This document shows positions 8,387-17,011 of a stretch of DNA of 64,000 nt, in pieces. This DNA comes from Nocardia vulneris. GTDB taxonomy: Bacteria; Actinomycetota; Actinomycetes; Mycobacteriales; Mycobacteriaceae. Made by a program: the position numbers and the translations under genes. Position 1 is the stretch's first letter; every line of letters starts with the position of its first letter. A model generated the notes under the pieces. That model was not told where the DNA came from. It searched no databases and saw only the letters and a program-made list of their open reading frames with translations. The stretch spans positions 111,742-175,741 of the forward strand of contig NZ_BDCI01000047.1 in NCBI RefSeq assembly GCF_001613425.1, read 5' to 3'.

Positions 8387-9904
8387 ATGCGCACAGCGAT
8401 GAAGCGGACACTGGCCGGGGCACGAGCGCGCGGCCGACGATGGGTGGCCGGTGCCGCCGTCGCGATGATCGGATGTTCGACGGTGGTCGGCTTGCCCGCG
8501 CAAGCCGCGCCGACCCCGGCGGCACCGGCGCTCAGCCGGATTCAAGCCCAGGGTGCATTTCTCGTCGACGCTCAGGGCCGAAAAGTGTTGCTGCACGGCG
8601 TCAACAACGTCGACAAGGACGCGCCGTACGTCGAGCCGGGCGACGGTTTCACCGTGACCGACGAAGACGCCGCCCTGCTCGCCCGCCACGGGTTCAACAC
8701 GGTGCGGCTCGGCGTGAACTTCGCCGGGCTGATGCCCACCCGCGGCGTGGTCGACACCGCCTATCTCGACCGGGTGGTGAAGGTGGTTGATATTCTTGCG
8801 GCACAAGGCATTTACACCTTGCTCGACAATCACCAGGACGGACTGTCGAAGATCTGGGGCGGCAACGGTTTCCCGGAGTGGTCGCTGCGCGCCCGCCCGG
8901 GCAAGCTGGAACCGAATCCCGGCTTCCCGCTGTACTACCTGATGCCGAGCATGAACCGCGGCTGGGACGAGGTGTGGGACAACAGCAACGGTGTGCTGGA
9001 CCAGCTCGGCACGGCGCTCGCCGCGTTGGCGGAGAAGGTCAAGGGCCGCAACGGCGTCCTGGGCCTCGAATTGCTGAACGAACCGTGGCCCGGCTCGGCC
9101 TTCCTGAGTTGCTTCCCGGACGGCTGCCCTCGCTTCGACACCAAATACCAAGCGGCGATGCAGAAGCTGACCGACGCGGTACGCGCACGCAACGCCGACC
9201 TACCTATTTTCTGGGAACCGAATGTGACCTGGAACGAGACGATGCCCTCGCATCTGGGCAAGAATCCGCCGATCACATCGCCCGATATCGTGTTCGCACC
9301 ACACGATTACTGCATACCGAGCCAGCTGGCGATCTATCTCGGGCTGCCCGAAGAGCTGCGCGGGGTGTGCCCGGTGCAGCAGGACAAGACCTGGGGCAAT
9401 ATCGACTCCTTCGCCCGGCGCACCGGAATCCCCACGCTGGTCACCGAATTCGGCGACGGGGATGCGACGGTGCTGCGCAACACGCTCACCCGGGCCGACG
9501 AGCGATTCATCGGCTGGCACTACTGGCACTACGCCTCCCGCTTCGGGCAGGGCGGGCCGAAACCCGACCCGTTCCTCGGCGAGATCGGACGCGATCTGGT
9601 GCGCACCTATCCCCGCGCGACTGCGGGCACTCCGCAACGCCCGCAGTTCGACCCTGCCACCGGGGATTTCGCCTACCGGTACACGCCGCAGGCACTGTCC
9701 GCGCCCACCGAGATCTACGTCTCCGACCTGCACTATCCGGAGGGCTACGAGGTCCGCGTCGAAGGTGGGAAGGTTACCTCGGCGGCCGGCGCCCGGGTCG
9801 TTACCGTCGAAGCGACCGGCACGGCCACGGTCACGGTGCAGATCCATCGACCGGGATCGAAGGGGGCCACCGCACCGGCCGGACCGATCAGCGGCACGCG
9901 CTGA
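8387..9904 (+). CDS. Secreted endoglycoceramidase-like GH5 glycosidase
   Basis: 505 residues with a signal peptide ending near GLPAQAAPTPAAPA. A GH5 barrel follows: FLVDAQGRKVLLHGVNNVDK, FNTVRLGVNF, LDNHQDGLSK, acid/base E232 in LELLNEPWP and nucleophile E354 in LVTEFGDGD. The length and the sequence around LLHGVNNV and HYWHYASR fit the endoglycosylceramidase branch known from Rhodococcus, which releases the glycan from glycosphingolipids. A C-terminal beta domain (about 420-490, YTPQALSAPTEIYVSDLHYP) is also typical. Substrate specificity is inferred. Its start lies about 90 bases from the iron box of the divergent lipoprotein. Confidence 0.85.
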   Translation: MRTAMKRTLAGARARGRRWVAGAAVAMIGCSTVVGLPAQAAPTPAAPALSRIQAQGAFLVDAQGRKVLLHGVNNVDKDAPYVEPGDGFTVTDEDAALLARHGFNTVRLGVNFAGLMPTRGVVDTAYLDRVVKVVDILAAQGIYTLLDNHQDGLSKIWGGNGFPEWSLRARPGKLEPNPGFPLYYLMPSMNRGWDEVWDNSNGVLDQLGTALAALAEKVKGRNGVLGLELLNEPWPGSAFLSCFPDGCPRFDTKYQAAMQKLTDAVRARNADLPIFWEPNVTWNETMPSHLGKNPPITSPDIVFAPHDYCIPSQLAIYLGLPEELRGVCPVQQDKTWGNIDSFARRTGIPTLVTEFGDGDATVLRNTLTRADERFIGWHYWHYASRFGQGGPKPDPFLGEIGRDLVRTYPRATAGTPQRPQFDPATGDFAYRYTPQALSAPTEIYVSDLHYPEGYEVRVEGGKVTSAAGARVVTVEATGTATVTVQIHRPGSKGATAPAGPISGTR

Positions 9905-9918
9905 CCGGTCCCGGCCGG

Positions 9919-10755
9919 TCACTCCTCCCGGTCGAAGTCGGCGACACCGCGTTTCCAATATCCCGCGATCAGGAAATCTTTCGGACCGACGCCGAGTTCG
10001 GTGCGCACCCAGCGGCGGATCGGGCGCAGACAGCCTGCCTCCGCCGCCATCCACACGTAGATGCGTTGTCCGGCAGGCGCTTCCACGGTGCGGACCGCCT
10101 GCTCCAGTGCGTCGCTCTGCCCGGGTGCGGCCGCACCGCGAGGCACCCACCGCACCCGCATCCCGGGCGGAGCCGTCAGCGGGATCTCCTCGTCGGCCCC
10201 GCCCACTTCGATGAACGCCCAGCCGGACGCGTCGTCCGGCAGCCATTCGAGCCAGCGAGCGATGGCGGGCAACGCGGTGATGTCTCCGGCGAACAGGTAC
10301 CGGTCGTAGTTCGCCGGCACCACCACGCCGCCCGGCGGGCCTGCGAGATGGATGCGCGTGCCCGGCCGCACCGTTTCCGCCCAGGCCGAGGCGAGTCCGC
10401 CGGGATGGATCGCGAAATCGATGTCCAGCTCACCGTTCTCGGCGTCGTAGCGGCGCACCGTGTACTCCCGCGATACCGGTCGCGGATTGCCCCACTCCAG
10501 GGACAGCCCGTCCCGGCGCGGCAGGTGCAACTCCCCCGCCGCGTCCGGAAAGATCAGGCGCACATGCTCATCCGGCACATAGCTGTGGAACCCGGCCAGC
10601 TCCGGGCCGCCGAAGGTGATCCGGAGCAGGCCGGAACCGACCGGCGCACGGCGCAGTACCTCGATCTCGCGCAAGCCGATCGGATAGCCCACCTTCGCGC
10701 CGTGCGATCCGGCCAGTACCTCCGCGATACGTTCGGCGTAGGCGGCCCGATCCAT
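9919..10755 (-). CDS. Siderophore-interacting protein (ViuB-like FAD reductase)
   Basis: 278 residues. FAD-binding barrel: PRPVSREYTVRRYD (the RxYT motif) and DIDFAIHPGGLASAW, followed by an NAD(P)H domain with YLFAGDITALPAIARWLE and the C-terminal VWMAAEAGCLRPIRRWV. This family reduces the iron in ferric siderophores in the cytosol so that the metal is released. It is the last gene of the five-gene uptake operon, 37 bases after the binding lipoprotein. Confidence 0.9.
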   Translation of the reverse strand: MDRAAYAERIAEVLAGSHGAKVGYPIGLREIEVLRRAPVGSGLLRITFGGPELAGFHSYVPDEHVRLIFPDAAGELHLPRRDGLSLEWGNPRPVSREYTVRRYDAENGELDIDFAIHPGGLASAWAETVRPGTRIHLAGPPGGVVVPANYDRYLFAGDITALPAIARWLEWLPDDASGWAFIEVGGADEEIPLTAPPGMRVRWVPRGAAAPGQSDALEQAVRTVEAPAGQRIYVWMAAEAGCLRPIRRWVRTELGVGPKDFLIAGYWKRGVADFDREE

Positions 10756-10792
10756 CAGTCGTCCTCCTTGCCGGACAACGGTCCCGCGCAGC

Positions 10793-11788
10793 TCACTTGA
10801 AGCGCGCCTCGAGCAGATCGAGGGTGTTCATCGCGTTGCGGTAGTCCGGGCGCTGGCTGGTCGGCGGCAGCTCGTAGACCTGGCCCGACTGGAAGGCAGG
10901 CAGCTTGGCCATCAGCGGATCCTGCTTCAACTGTTCGACCGTGCGGCCGCCGTCGAGCTGCACCACGATCACCGCGGGCGCGTCGACCACCGTGGTCAGC
11001 AGTTCCTGGCTGAACGCCACCCAGTCCGCCGCCGCGGCCCGGGTCGGGTTGCCCGCCTTGGCCTCTACCTGGTTGTCGATGGTGAATCCGACGTCGGTGA
11101 GCAGCGTGGCCAGCGGCGTGCCGGGGGCGATCACCGACGGCTTCAGATCCTTGCGCGACTGGAAGACGGCGACCGCGCCCTGCGGCGGCTTGATCGCGGA
11201 CCTGACCTTCGCGACCCGGTCCCGGTACGCGGTGATCAGCGCGTCCACCTTGTCGGCCCGGCCGATGGTTTCGGCCACCACCTTCAACTGGTCCTGCCAG
11301 TTGTTGAGGGTGGTCGGCACCAGCACGGTCGGGGCGATCGCGGAGAGCTGGTCGTAGGCCTGCAACGACTGCTGGCCCGGATATCCCTGGCCGCCGCCGA
11401 TGATCAGATCCGGCTGCTGGGCCGCGATGAACTCCAGGTTGATGTCGTCGCCGGACGGAAGGAGCGCGGTCCCTTGCTTTTTGGCGTCCGCGTCCCAGGC
11501 GGCCGGGAACTCGCCCGGCTGCAGCGTGACGCCGAGGACCCGCGGATCGGCGGCCTTGACGTTGGCGCCGAGGTCGAACAGGTAACCGGCGAGCGCGCCG
11601 TTGACGACGGCGATGCGCTGCGGTTCGGCCGGCACCGTCACCGCGCCGCGCTCGGTCTGCACCTGCCGGGTGGCGGACTTGTCCGCGTCGTCCGAGCCGG
11701 AACTACTACAACCGGCCACCGCGACCAGCGCGAGGATCAGTAGGGCGACGGCGGCGCGCAGGCGCGCCGTCATTCGGGACAGCGTCAT
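10793..11788 (-). CDS. Ferric-siderophore-binding lipoprotein
   Basis: 331 residues with a short lipoprotein signal (LLILALVAVAGCSSSG; lipid Cys at about 26). The mature protein begins with a Ser/Asp linker and then the class III binding fold: TVPAEPQRIAVVNGALAGYLFDLG, EFIAAQQPDLIIGGGQGYPG, and a C-terminal lobe with ELPPTSQRPDYRNAMNTLDLL. It should deliver a ferric siderophore to the permeases encoded just upstream. It lies between the ATPase and the siderophore reductase genes in the same operon. Confidence 0.9.
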   Translation of the reverse strand: MTLSRMTARLRAAVALLILALVAVAGCSSSGSDDADKSATRQVQTERGAVTVPAEPQRIAVVNGALAGYLFDLGANVKAADPRVLGVTLQPGEFPAAWDADAKKQGTALLPSGDDINLEFIAAQQPDLIIGGGQGYPGQQSLQAYDQLSAIAPTVLVPTTLNNWQDQLKVVAETIGRADKVDALITAYRDRVAKVRSAIKPPQGAVAVFQSRKDLKPSVIAPGTPLATLLTDVGFTIDNQVEAKAGNPTRAAAADWVAFSQELLTTVVDAPAVIVVQLDGGRTVEQLKQDPLMAKLPAFQSGQVYELPPTSQRPDYRNAMNTLDLLEARFK

Positions 11789-11845
11789 GAATCGGTGTTC
11801 CTTCTTCTCTCGGTGGTGGGCAAGCTCGTAGAGGTCTCAGCCGTC

Positions 11846-12694
11846 TCAGCCGACGCGGGCGGCATTCTCGGCCAGCGGGATAACCAGTGGCGCACCGGTT
11901 TCCGGGTCGTCGATGATCCGGCACCCGAGATCGAAGACCTCGCGCACCAATTCGGCGGTGACGATCTGCTTCGGCGGGCCCGCGGCGACCACCCGGCCGT
12001 CCTTCATCGCGATGAGGTGGCCCGCGTAGCGGAAGGCGTGGTTCAGGTCGTGCAGGACGGCGACCACGGTGCGGCCGGAGTCGCGGTGCAGCGTCCGGCA
12101 CAGGTCGAGCACATGGATCTGATGCGCGATATCGAGGTAGGTGGTCGGTTCGTCGAGCAGGATCACCGGGGTGTCCTGCGCGAGCACCATGGCGATCCAC
12201 ACGCGCTGGCGCTGCCCGCCGGACAGCTCGTCGACCGGGCGCGCCGACAGTTCGGTGACGCCGGTCGCGGCCATGGCCGCCGCCACCGCGTCCGCGTCGG
12301 CCTGTGACCACTGGCGTAGCAGCGACTGATGCGGGTACCGGCCGCGCGCGACCAGGTCGGCCACCCGGATGCCGTCCGGCGCAATGGAAGTCTGTGGCAG
12401 CAGACCGATCCGGCGGGCCACCTCCTTCGCCGGATAGGTGGCGATGGACTTGCCGTCCAGCAGCACCGCGCCGGATTCCGGGGCGAGCAGGCGAGCCAGG
12501 GCGCGCAGCAGCGTGGACTTGCCGCACGCGTTCGGGCCGATCACCACGGTGAACTCGCCGTCCGGCACGTCGACCGACAGCTGGTCGCTGATCGTGCGCC
12601 CGCGATAGCCCAGGCGTACCCGATCGGCCCGCAGCGCAGCCTGTTTCGCGGTGCCGACGCCCGATTCGGGCGGGGCACCGTTGTTTTCGCTCAT
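11846..12694 (-). CDS. Ferric-siderophore ABC transporter ATPase (FepC type)
   Basis: 282 residues. Walker A GPNACGKSTLLRALAR, Q-loop QTSIAPDGI, ABC signature DELSGGQRQRVWIAMVLAQ, Walker B VILLDEPTTYLDI, and switch His in LHDLNHAF. These are the full motifs of the iron/B12 importer ATPases. I chose ATG at 12694, which has GAGGAA just upstream; a GTG at 12724 overlapping the preceding stop is the alternative. It should dimerise under the two FecCD permeases. Confidence 0.93.
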   Translation of the reverse strand: MSENNGAPPESGVGTAKQAALRADRVRLGYRGRTISDQLSVDVPDGEFTVVIGPNACGKSTLLRALARLLAPESGAVLLDGKSIATYPAKEVARRIGLLPQTSIAPDGIRVADLVARGRYPHQSLLRQWSQADADAVAAAMAATGVTELSARPVDELSGGQRQRVWIAMVLAQDTPVILLDEPTTYLDIAHQIHVLDLCRTLHRDSGRTVVAVLHDLNHAFRYAGHLIAMKDGRVVAAGPPKQIVTAELVREVFDLGCRIIDDPETGAPLVIPLAENAARVG

Positions 12695-12723
12695 CTTCGC
12701 TTCCTCAGTTCCTGCACCCGGCA

Positions 12724-13776
12724 CTACGTCCGCCGTGCCTCGGTCACCAGCAGGTACGCCAGATACAGGCCGCCGATCGAGACGGTGACCACGCCGACGG
12801 GCAGCTGCGTCGGCGCGAACGCGCGCTGCGCGACCCAGTCCCCGGCGATCAGCAGCAGCGCGCCCATCGCCGCGGCCGGCGCGAGGGCGGTCGACGGGCT
12901 GCGGGCGAGCCTGCGGCCCAATTGCGGTGCGGCGAGGGCGACGAACGCGATCGGCCCCGCGACGGCGGTGGCGACCGCGGTCAGCGCGACGCTCAACACG
13001 ATCAGCAGCAGCCGCGTCCGCCCGACCCGGACGCCGAACGAACTCGCCAGATCGTCACCCAGTTCCAGGACATGCAGCCGCGGCGCGGCCGGAATCACGA
13101 GCAGCGCGAGCACTCCCAGCAGGATGAGCGCGGGACCCACCTGCGGCCAGGACAATCCGTTCAGCGAGCCCGCGCCCCAGGCGGCGGCCGACATCGCGGA
13201 ATTCAGATCGGCGCGCAGGATGAGCCAGGTGTTCACCGAGGCCAGCATCGCGCTGACGCCGATACCGATGATGATCAACCGGAAGCCGGTGACGTTGTTG
13301 CGGAACGCGAGCAGCTGAATGACCAGGGCCGCCGCGAGACCACCGATCAGCGCGCCGAGGGCGGTCTGGAAGTGCCCGCCTACACCGGCGAGCAGTACGA
13401 GCAGCGCGCCGGTGTAGGCGCCGGTGTTGAAACCGACGATATCCGGGCTGCCCAGCGGGTTGCGGGTGACCGACTGCAGGATCGCGCCGCTGAGACCCAG
13501 CGCCGCACCCAGCGCCAGCGCCAGGACCACGCGGGGAAAACGCCACTGCCACACCACGAGCCGATCGAATCGGTTGTCGCCGACCAGCAGCGCCCGCAGC
13601 ACCCGGTCCGGCGGGATCACGTAATCGCCGGTGCCGAGGGCGAGTACGGCCACGGCGCACGCGGCGACCACCAGCACCACGCAGACCACGGTGGTGCGCA
13701 CGCTGATTCGCGCGCCGAAGCCGCGCGGGGCGCGCAGCACCACCATCGCGCGGCCGAAATCGATCGGGGCGCTCAC
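12724..13776 (-). CDS. FecCD-type siderophore permease (second subunit)
   Basis: 350 residues with about nine to ten membrane segments. PRVVLALALGAALGLSGAILQSVTRNPLGSPDIVGFNTGA is the family signature region, and VGPIAFVALAAPQLGRRLARS carries the ATPase-contacting loop (the printed stretch contains AGPIAFVALAAPQ). GTG at 13776 overlaps the stop of the preceding permease by four bases (GTGA), indicating translational coupling. It forms a heterodimer with the permease encoded just upstream. Confidence 0.92.
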   Translation of the reverse strand: MSAPIDFGRAMVVLRAPRGFGARISVRTTVVCVVLVVAACAVAVLALGTGDYVIPPDRVLRALLVGDNRFDRLVVWQWRFPRVVLALALGAALGLSGAILQSVTRNPLGSPDIVGFNTGAYTGALLVLLAGVGGHFQTALGALIGGLAAALVIQLLAFRNNVTGFRLIIIGIGVSAMLASVNTWLILRADLNSAMSAAAWGAGSLNGLSWPQVGPALILLGVLALLVIPAAPRLHVLELGDDLASSFGVRVGRTRLLLIVLSVALTAVATAVAGPIAFVALAAPQLGRRLARSPSTALAPAAAMGALLLIAGDWVAQRAFAPTQLPVGVVTVSIGGLYLAYLLVTEARRT

Positions 13777-14783
13777 GCGGCACTCACCCGGTCGCGCCGG
13801 GCCAGCCAGATCAGCACCGGCGCACCGAGGAACGCGGTCACCAGACCGGCGGGCACCTCGTCGGGCCGAATGATGAGGCGGCCGACCACATCCGAACCGA
13901 GCACCAGGATCGGTGCGAGCAGCATCGAATAGGCGATGATCCAGCGCTGGTCGGGGCCGACGATCCAGCGCGCCACATGCGGCACCGCCAGCCCGACGAA
14001 GGTGATCGGCCCCACCGCCGCGGTCGCCGTGCCGCACAGCAGCGTCAGCGCCACCGCGGTGAGCAGCCGGGAACGCCCGACGTGCACGCCGAGCGAACGG
14101 GCGAGGTCGTCGCCGAGCGCGAGGGCGTTGAGCGAGCGGGCCGCGACCACCGCGGCGAGCAAGCCGACGACGATGAACGGCGCCGCGCCCGCGATGACGT
14201 CGTAGCCGCGTCCGGTCAGCGAACCCGAATCCCACTGCCGCCACTCCTCGAAGGCCTTGGGGTTCAACAGGATCAGGCCCTTGGTCAGGCCGGAGAGCAC
14301 CGCGGTCACCGCGACGCCGGCCAGGGTGAGCCGGATCGGATCCGAGCCCTGCCTGCCCGCGGTGCCCAGCCGGTACACCGCCAGCGACACCAGGGCGGCC
14401 CCGGCGAAGCCGAACCACACGTACGCCGTGATCTGGGTGACGCCCAGGAACGCGACCGCGAGCGTGATCGCGAAGGCCGCGCCCGCGTTGATGCCGAGCA
14501 GGCCGGGATCGGCCAGGGGGTTGCGGGTGAGTCCCTGCATCAGGCAGCCCGCGACGCCCAGCGCGAGCCCGGCGAGCAAGCCGAGCAGGGTGCGCGGCAG
14601 GCGATATTCGGTGACGATCAGGTGATCCGGCGAGCCGTCACCACCCCAGAGCGCGGCCCAGACTTCCCCGAGCGGAATCGCTTTCGTGCCCACGATCAGG
14701 CTCAGCAGGCACGCGGCAGCCAGCACCGCCGCCGCCACCAACCACCCTGACCAGCGCAGGGGCTGGTTGCTCGGCAGGTCCAT
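13773..14783 (-). CDS. FecCD-type siderophore permease (first subunit)
   Basis: 336 residues, about ten membrane segments. RLPRTLLGLLAGLALGVAG, LMQGLTRNPLADPGLLGINAG and VGPITFVGLAVPHVARWIVG are the standard FecCD motifs. It is the first gene of the iron uptake operon and starts 37 bases downstream of an iron box (14821-14839), so iron-dependent repression of the whole operon is likely. Confidence 0.92.
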   Translation of the reverse strand: MDLPSNQPLRWSGWLVAAAVLAAACLLSLIVGTKAIPLGEVWAALWGGDGSPDHLIVTEYRLPRTLLGLLAGLALGVAGCLMQGLTRNPLADPGLLGINAGAAFAITLAVAFLGVTQITAYVWFGFAGAALVSLAVYRLGTAGRQGSDPIRLTLAGVAVTAVLSGLTKGLILLNPKAFEEWRQWDSGSLTGRGYDVIAGAAPFIVVGLLAAVVAARSLNALALGDDLARSLGVHVGRSRLLTAVALTLLCGTATAAVGPITFVGLAVPHVARWIVGPDQRWIIAYSMLLAPILVLGSDVVGRLIIRPDEVPAGLVTAFLGAPVLIWLARRDRVSAA

Positions 14784-14820
14784 CGGGTTCTATCTCCAGT
14801 GCGGTCGGGCAGCAATCAAT

Positions 14821-14839
14821 GCAGCTTAGCCTTACCTAC
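14821..14839 (-). promoter_or_regulatory. IdeR/DtxR-type iron box of the uptake operon
   Basis: Read on the minus strand the site is GTAGGTAAGGCTAAGCTGC, close to the consensus TTAGGTTAGGCTAACCTAA with the AGG-T-AGGCTAA core kept. It lies about 40-55 bases upstream of the first permease start, the usual position for an IdeR operator. Confidence 0.75.
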
Positions 14840-14890
14840 CTCCCCGAATGGAAATTGTCCGAATGAGACCTTCGCAACGCGGTCGCTCTG

Positions 14891-15847
14891 CTATGCGACG
14901 AGAGTGAGGTGCGCGCCCCGGATCCGGCCGGCGCCGCCCGCCCGGGTCAGCAGGCGTTCGAGCGCCGCGGCGACCTGGTTCGGCTGCTCGAGAATCACCG
15001 AGTGCCCGGCGCCCTCGACCAGCACCAGATCCGCATACTCGACGGCCGCGGCCATCGCGACGGAATGCGCGGGCGGGGTCATCAGATCGGCGGTGCCGCA
15101 CAGCACCAGGGTGGGGATCTTCGAGAGCAGCGCGAGCGCGTCGGTCTGGTCGTAGACCATGAAGGCGCTCAGGAAACTCGCCATCGTCACGATCGGCGTC
15201 TGGTTGTGCATCGCGTTGGCCAGCGCGAGCACCCGCGGGCTCACCGTGCGATCGCCGAACTCGGCGGCCCGGATCACCGGCGCGAACACCTTGCAGGCCA
15301 CCAGCTTCGCGCGCTGCATCAGCCGCGGCGCGCGCCGCACCGCGGCCTGGAACACCGAGATCACCGGATTGCGCAGCAGGCGGCCGAAACCCGCGTCGGC
15401 GAGGCCGCTGGCCGCGGTCGCGACGAGCGCGACCCCGGCGACGCGGGAACCGATCACGTGCGGGCGCTGACTGAGGTAGGTCAGGACGGTCATGCCGCCC
15501 ATCGAATGACCGACCAGAACGACCGGACCGCACGGCGCCACCGCGTCGAGCACCCGGCTCAGATCGTGGGCGAGCTGCTCGAGCCGGTAGGTCTGCCGGG
15601 GTGCGACCGCCGAGTCACCATGACCACGATGGTCGTAGCAGACCACCCGGGCGCCGGGATACCGGCGCAGCAGTGCGTCGCGCACATCGGTCCACGACTC
15701 CGAGCGCAGGCAATGCCCGTGCACCAGCACCACAGTAAGTTCCGCCTGCCGCGGTCCGTACTCGTGCACCGCAAGCGCCACACCGTCTTCGGCCGGCACC
15801 GTGGCACGCCGCGCGGCCGGGACGGCGAAGGTGCTCGAGGTGCGCAT
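14891..15847 (-). CDS. Alpha/beta-fold hydrolase
   Basis: 318 residues. VVLVHGHCLRSESW gives the oxyanion strand, VVLVGHSMGGMTVLTYL the nucleophile elbow (GHSMG), LVLCGTADLMTP the acid region and GAGHSVILEQP the catalytic His. A helical cap spans about 150-230. ATG at 15847 has GGAGAGA upstream. It is an esterase or lipase of unknown substrate. It sits between the iron operon and the metallo-beta-lactamase-fold gene; no direct link to either can be shown. Confidence 0.85.
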   Translation of the reverse strand: MRTSSTFAVPAARRATVPAEDGVALAVHEYGPRQAELTVVLVHGHCLRSESWTDVRDALLRRYPGARVVCYDHRGHGDSAVAPRQTYRLEQLAHDLSRVLDAVAPCGPVVLVGHSMGGMTVLTYLSQRPHVIGSRVAGVALVATAASGLADAGFGRLLRNPVISVFQAAVRRAPRLMQRAKLVACKVFAPVIRAAEFGDRTVSPRVLALANAMHNQTPIVTMASFLSAFMVYDQTDALALLSKIPTLVLCGTADLMTPPAHSVAMAAAVEYADLVLVEGAGHSVILEQPNQVAAALERLLTRAGGAGRIRGAHLTLVA

Positions 15848-16026
15848 CGGTCTCTCCGATTCGAGTAGGCGGTGACACGTCCTACTCTCCGCCGCGTCCG
15901 CCCCGCGCAGCAGCACCCCGAGTACTGGGGTCCGTTCCCCAAGGTGGCGCCGTCCCCCACCCAGGGTGCGGTTCAGGTGCGCGGTTGCGGACCAGCAGCG
16001 CCCTTCGGCCCTGGGCAGAAACAAGC

Positions 16027-16059
16027 CCGCCGCCCTTCTCGAAGTGCGAGGGGCGGCGG
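16027..16059 (-). terminator. Hairpin after the metallo-hydrolase gene
   Basis: CCGCCGCCC (16027-16035) pairs with GGGCGGCGG (16051-16059), with an inner CTCG/CGAG pairing in the loop. It lies just past the stop of the minus-strand gene ending at 16073. The 180 bases between it and the next gene (15848-16026) hold no recognisable gene. Confidence 0.6.
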
Positions 16060-16072
16060 AAGGTGACCAGGA

Positions 16073-16885
16073 TCAGGTCAGGTGGTCGTGGTCGCCGCGG
16101 ACCCAGGAGACGTAGCGGGCGGCGGAGGTGCGGATGGTGGTGCGGGCGTCGGTGTCGAGCGTTTTGCCGAAGTTGTCGTAGAGACGGGTGAACTCGAACT
16201 CCTCGACGACCTTGGTTACGCGCTCTACTACGTTGGGCGACAAGGGAATCCGGTTCGGATAGCTGCGCATGAACGCTACCGACTTGCGGTCCGGGTTGGC
16301 CTGGATGGTGTCGGCGCTGAACAGCACGCCCTGCCCGCCCGCGCCGGCCGCCCAGTGCGCGACCGCGCTGCCCGGGAAGTGGCCGCCGAGCTGGCGCAGG
16401 GTCAGACCGGGCAGCACTTCCAGCCGCCCGGACCACGGGCGGATCACCGGGTCCGGGCGCGCGACCCACTCCAGATCCGCCTCCGCGACGAAGACCGGCA
16501 CCCCGCCGAGTGCCCGGCTCCATTCCACCTGCACGCCGTAATGGTGCGGGTGCGACGGCACGATGGCGACGACTTCGCCGAGTTCCCGGACCCGGCGCAC
16601 CGCGTCCTCGTCGACGTAACCGGTCACGTCCCACAGCAGGTTGCCCGCGGGCGTGCACACCAGATGCGATTCCTGGCCGATGCCGACCTGGGGCTCGGCC
16701 GTCAAACCGAACAGGTCCGGTTCGAGTTCACGCATCGCCACCTTGTGCCCCGCCGCGACCAGTTCCTCCAGCGTGATCCACCGCTGCCCGTCGGCAGGCA
16801 TCCACTGCCGCTCGTCGGCACAGATACGGCAGAGCTGCGCCGCGGCGTCGTGCTCCACCGCGCAGGTCTGACAGATCTTCCACAT
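16073..16885 (-). CDS. Metallo-beta-lactamase-fold hydrolase with N-terminal zinc ribbon
   Basis: 270 residues. It opens with two CxxC pairs, C5-C8 and C19-C22 (ICQTC, CRIC), a rubredoxin-like zinc knuckle. The rest is an MBL fold: IVPSHPHHYGVQVEW holds the first histidine cluster, GGHFPGSAVAHW the next and LFSADTIQ the bridging Asp. The HxHxDH motif is degenerate (SHPHHYG), so the metal site may differ from classical members. ATG at 16885 with GCGAGGG upstream is preferred over 16912. Substrate unknown. Cytosolic. Confidence 0.75.
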   Translation of the reverse strand: MWKICQTCAVEHDAAAQLCRICADERQWMPADGQRWITLEELVAAGHKVAMRELEPDLFGLTAEPQVGIGQESHLVCTPAGNLLWDVTGYVDEDAVRRVRELGEVVAIVPSHPHHYGVQVEWSRALGGVPVFVAEADLEWVARPDPVIRPWSGRLEVLPGLTLRQLGGHFPGSAVAHWAAGAGGQGVLFSADTIQANPDRKSVAFMRSYPNRIPLSPNVVERVTKVVEEFEFTRLYDNFGKTLDTDARTTIRTSAARYVSWVRGDHDHLT

Positions 16886-17011
16886 ATCACCCTCGCTATC
16901 CGGTACACCCACCCCTGTTTCTACACAGCGGACGAATTCCGTGCAGCGAGTTACGTGATTGCGCGTCCGGTTCGGGTGCGGCAGCGCTCGCCCGCCGCAC
17001 CCGAATCCGTC

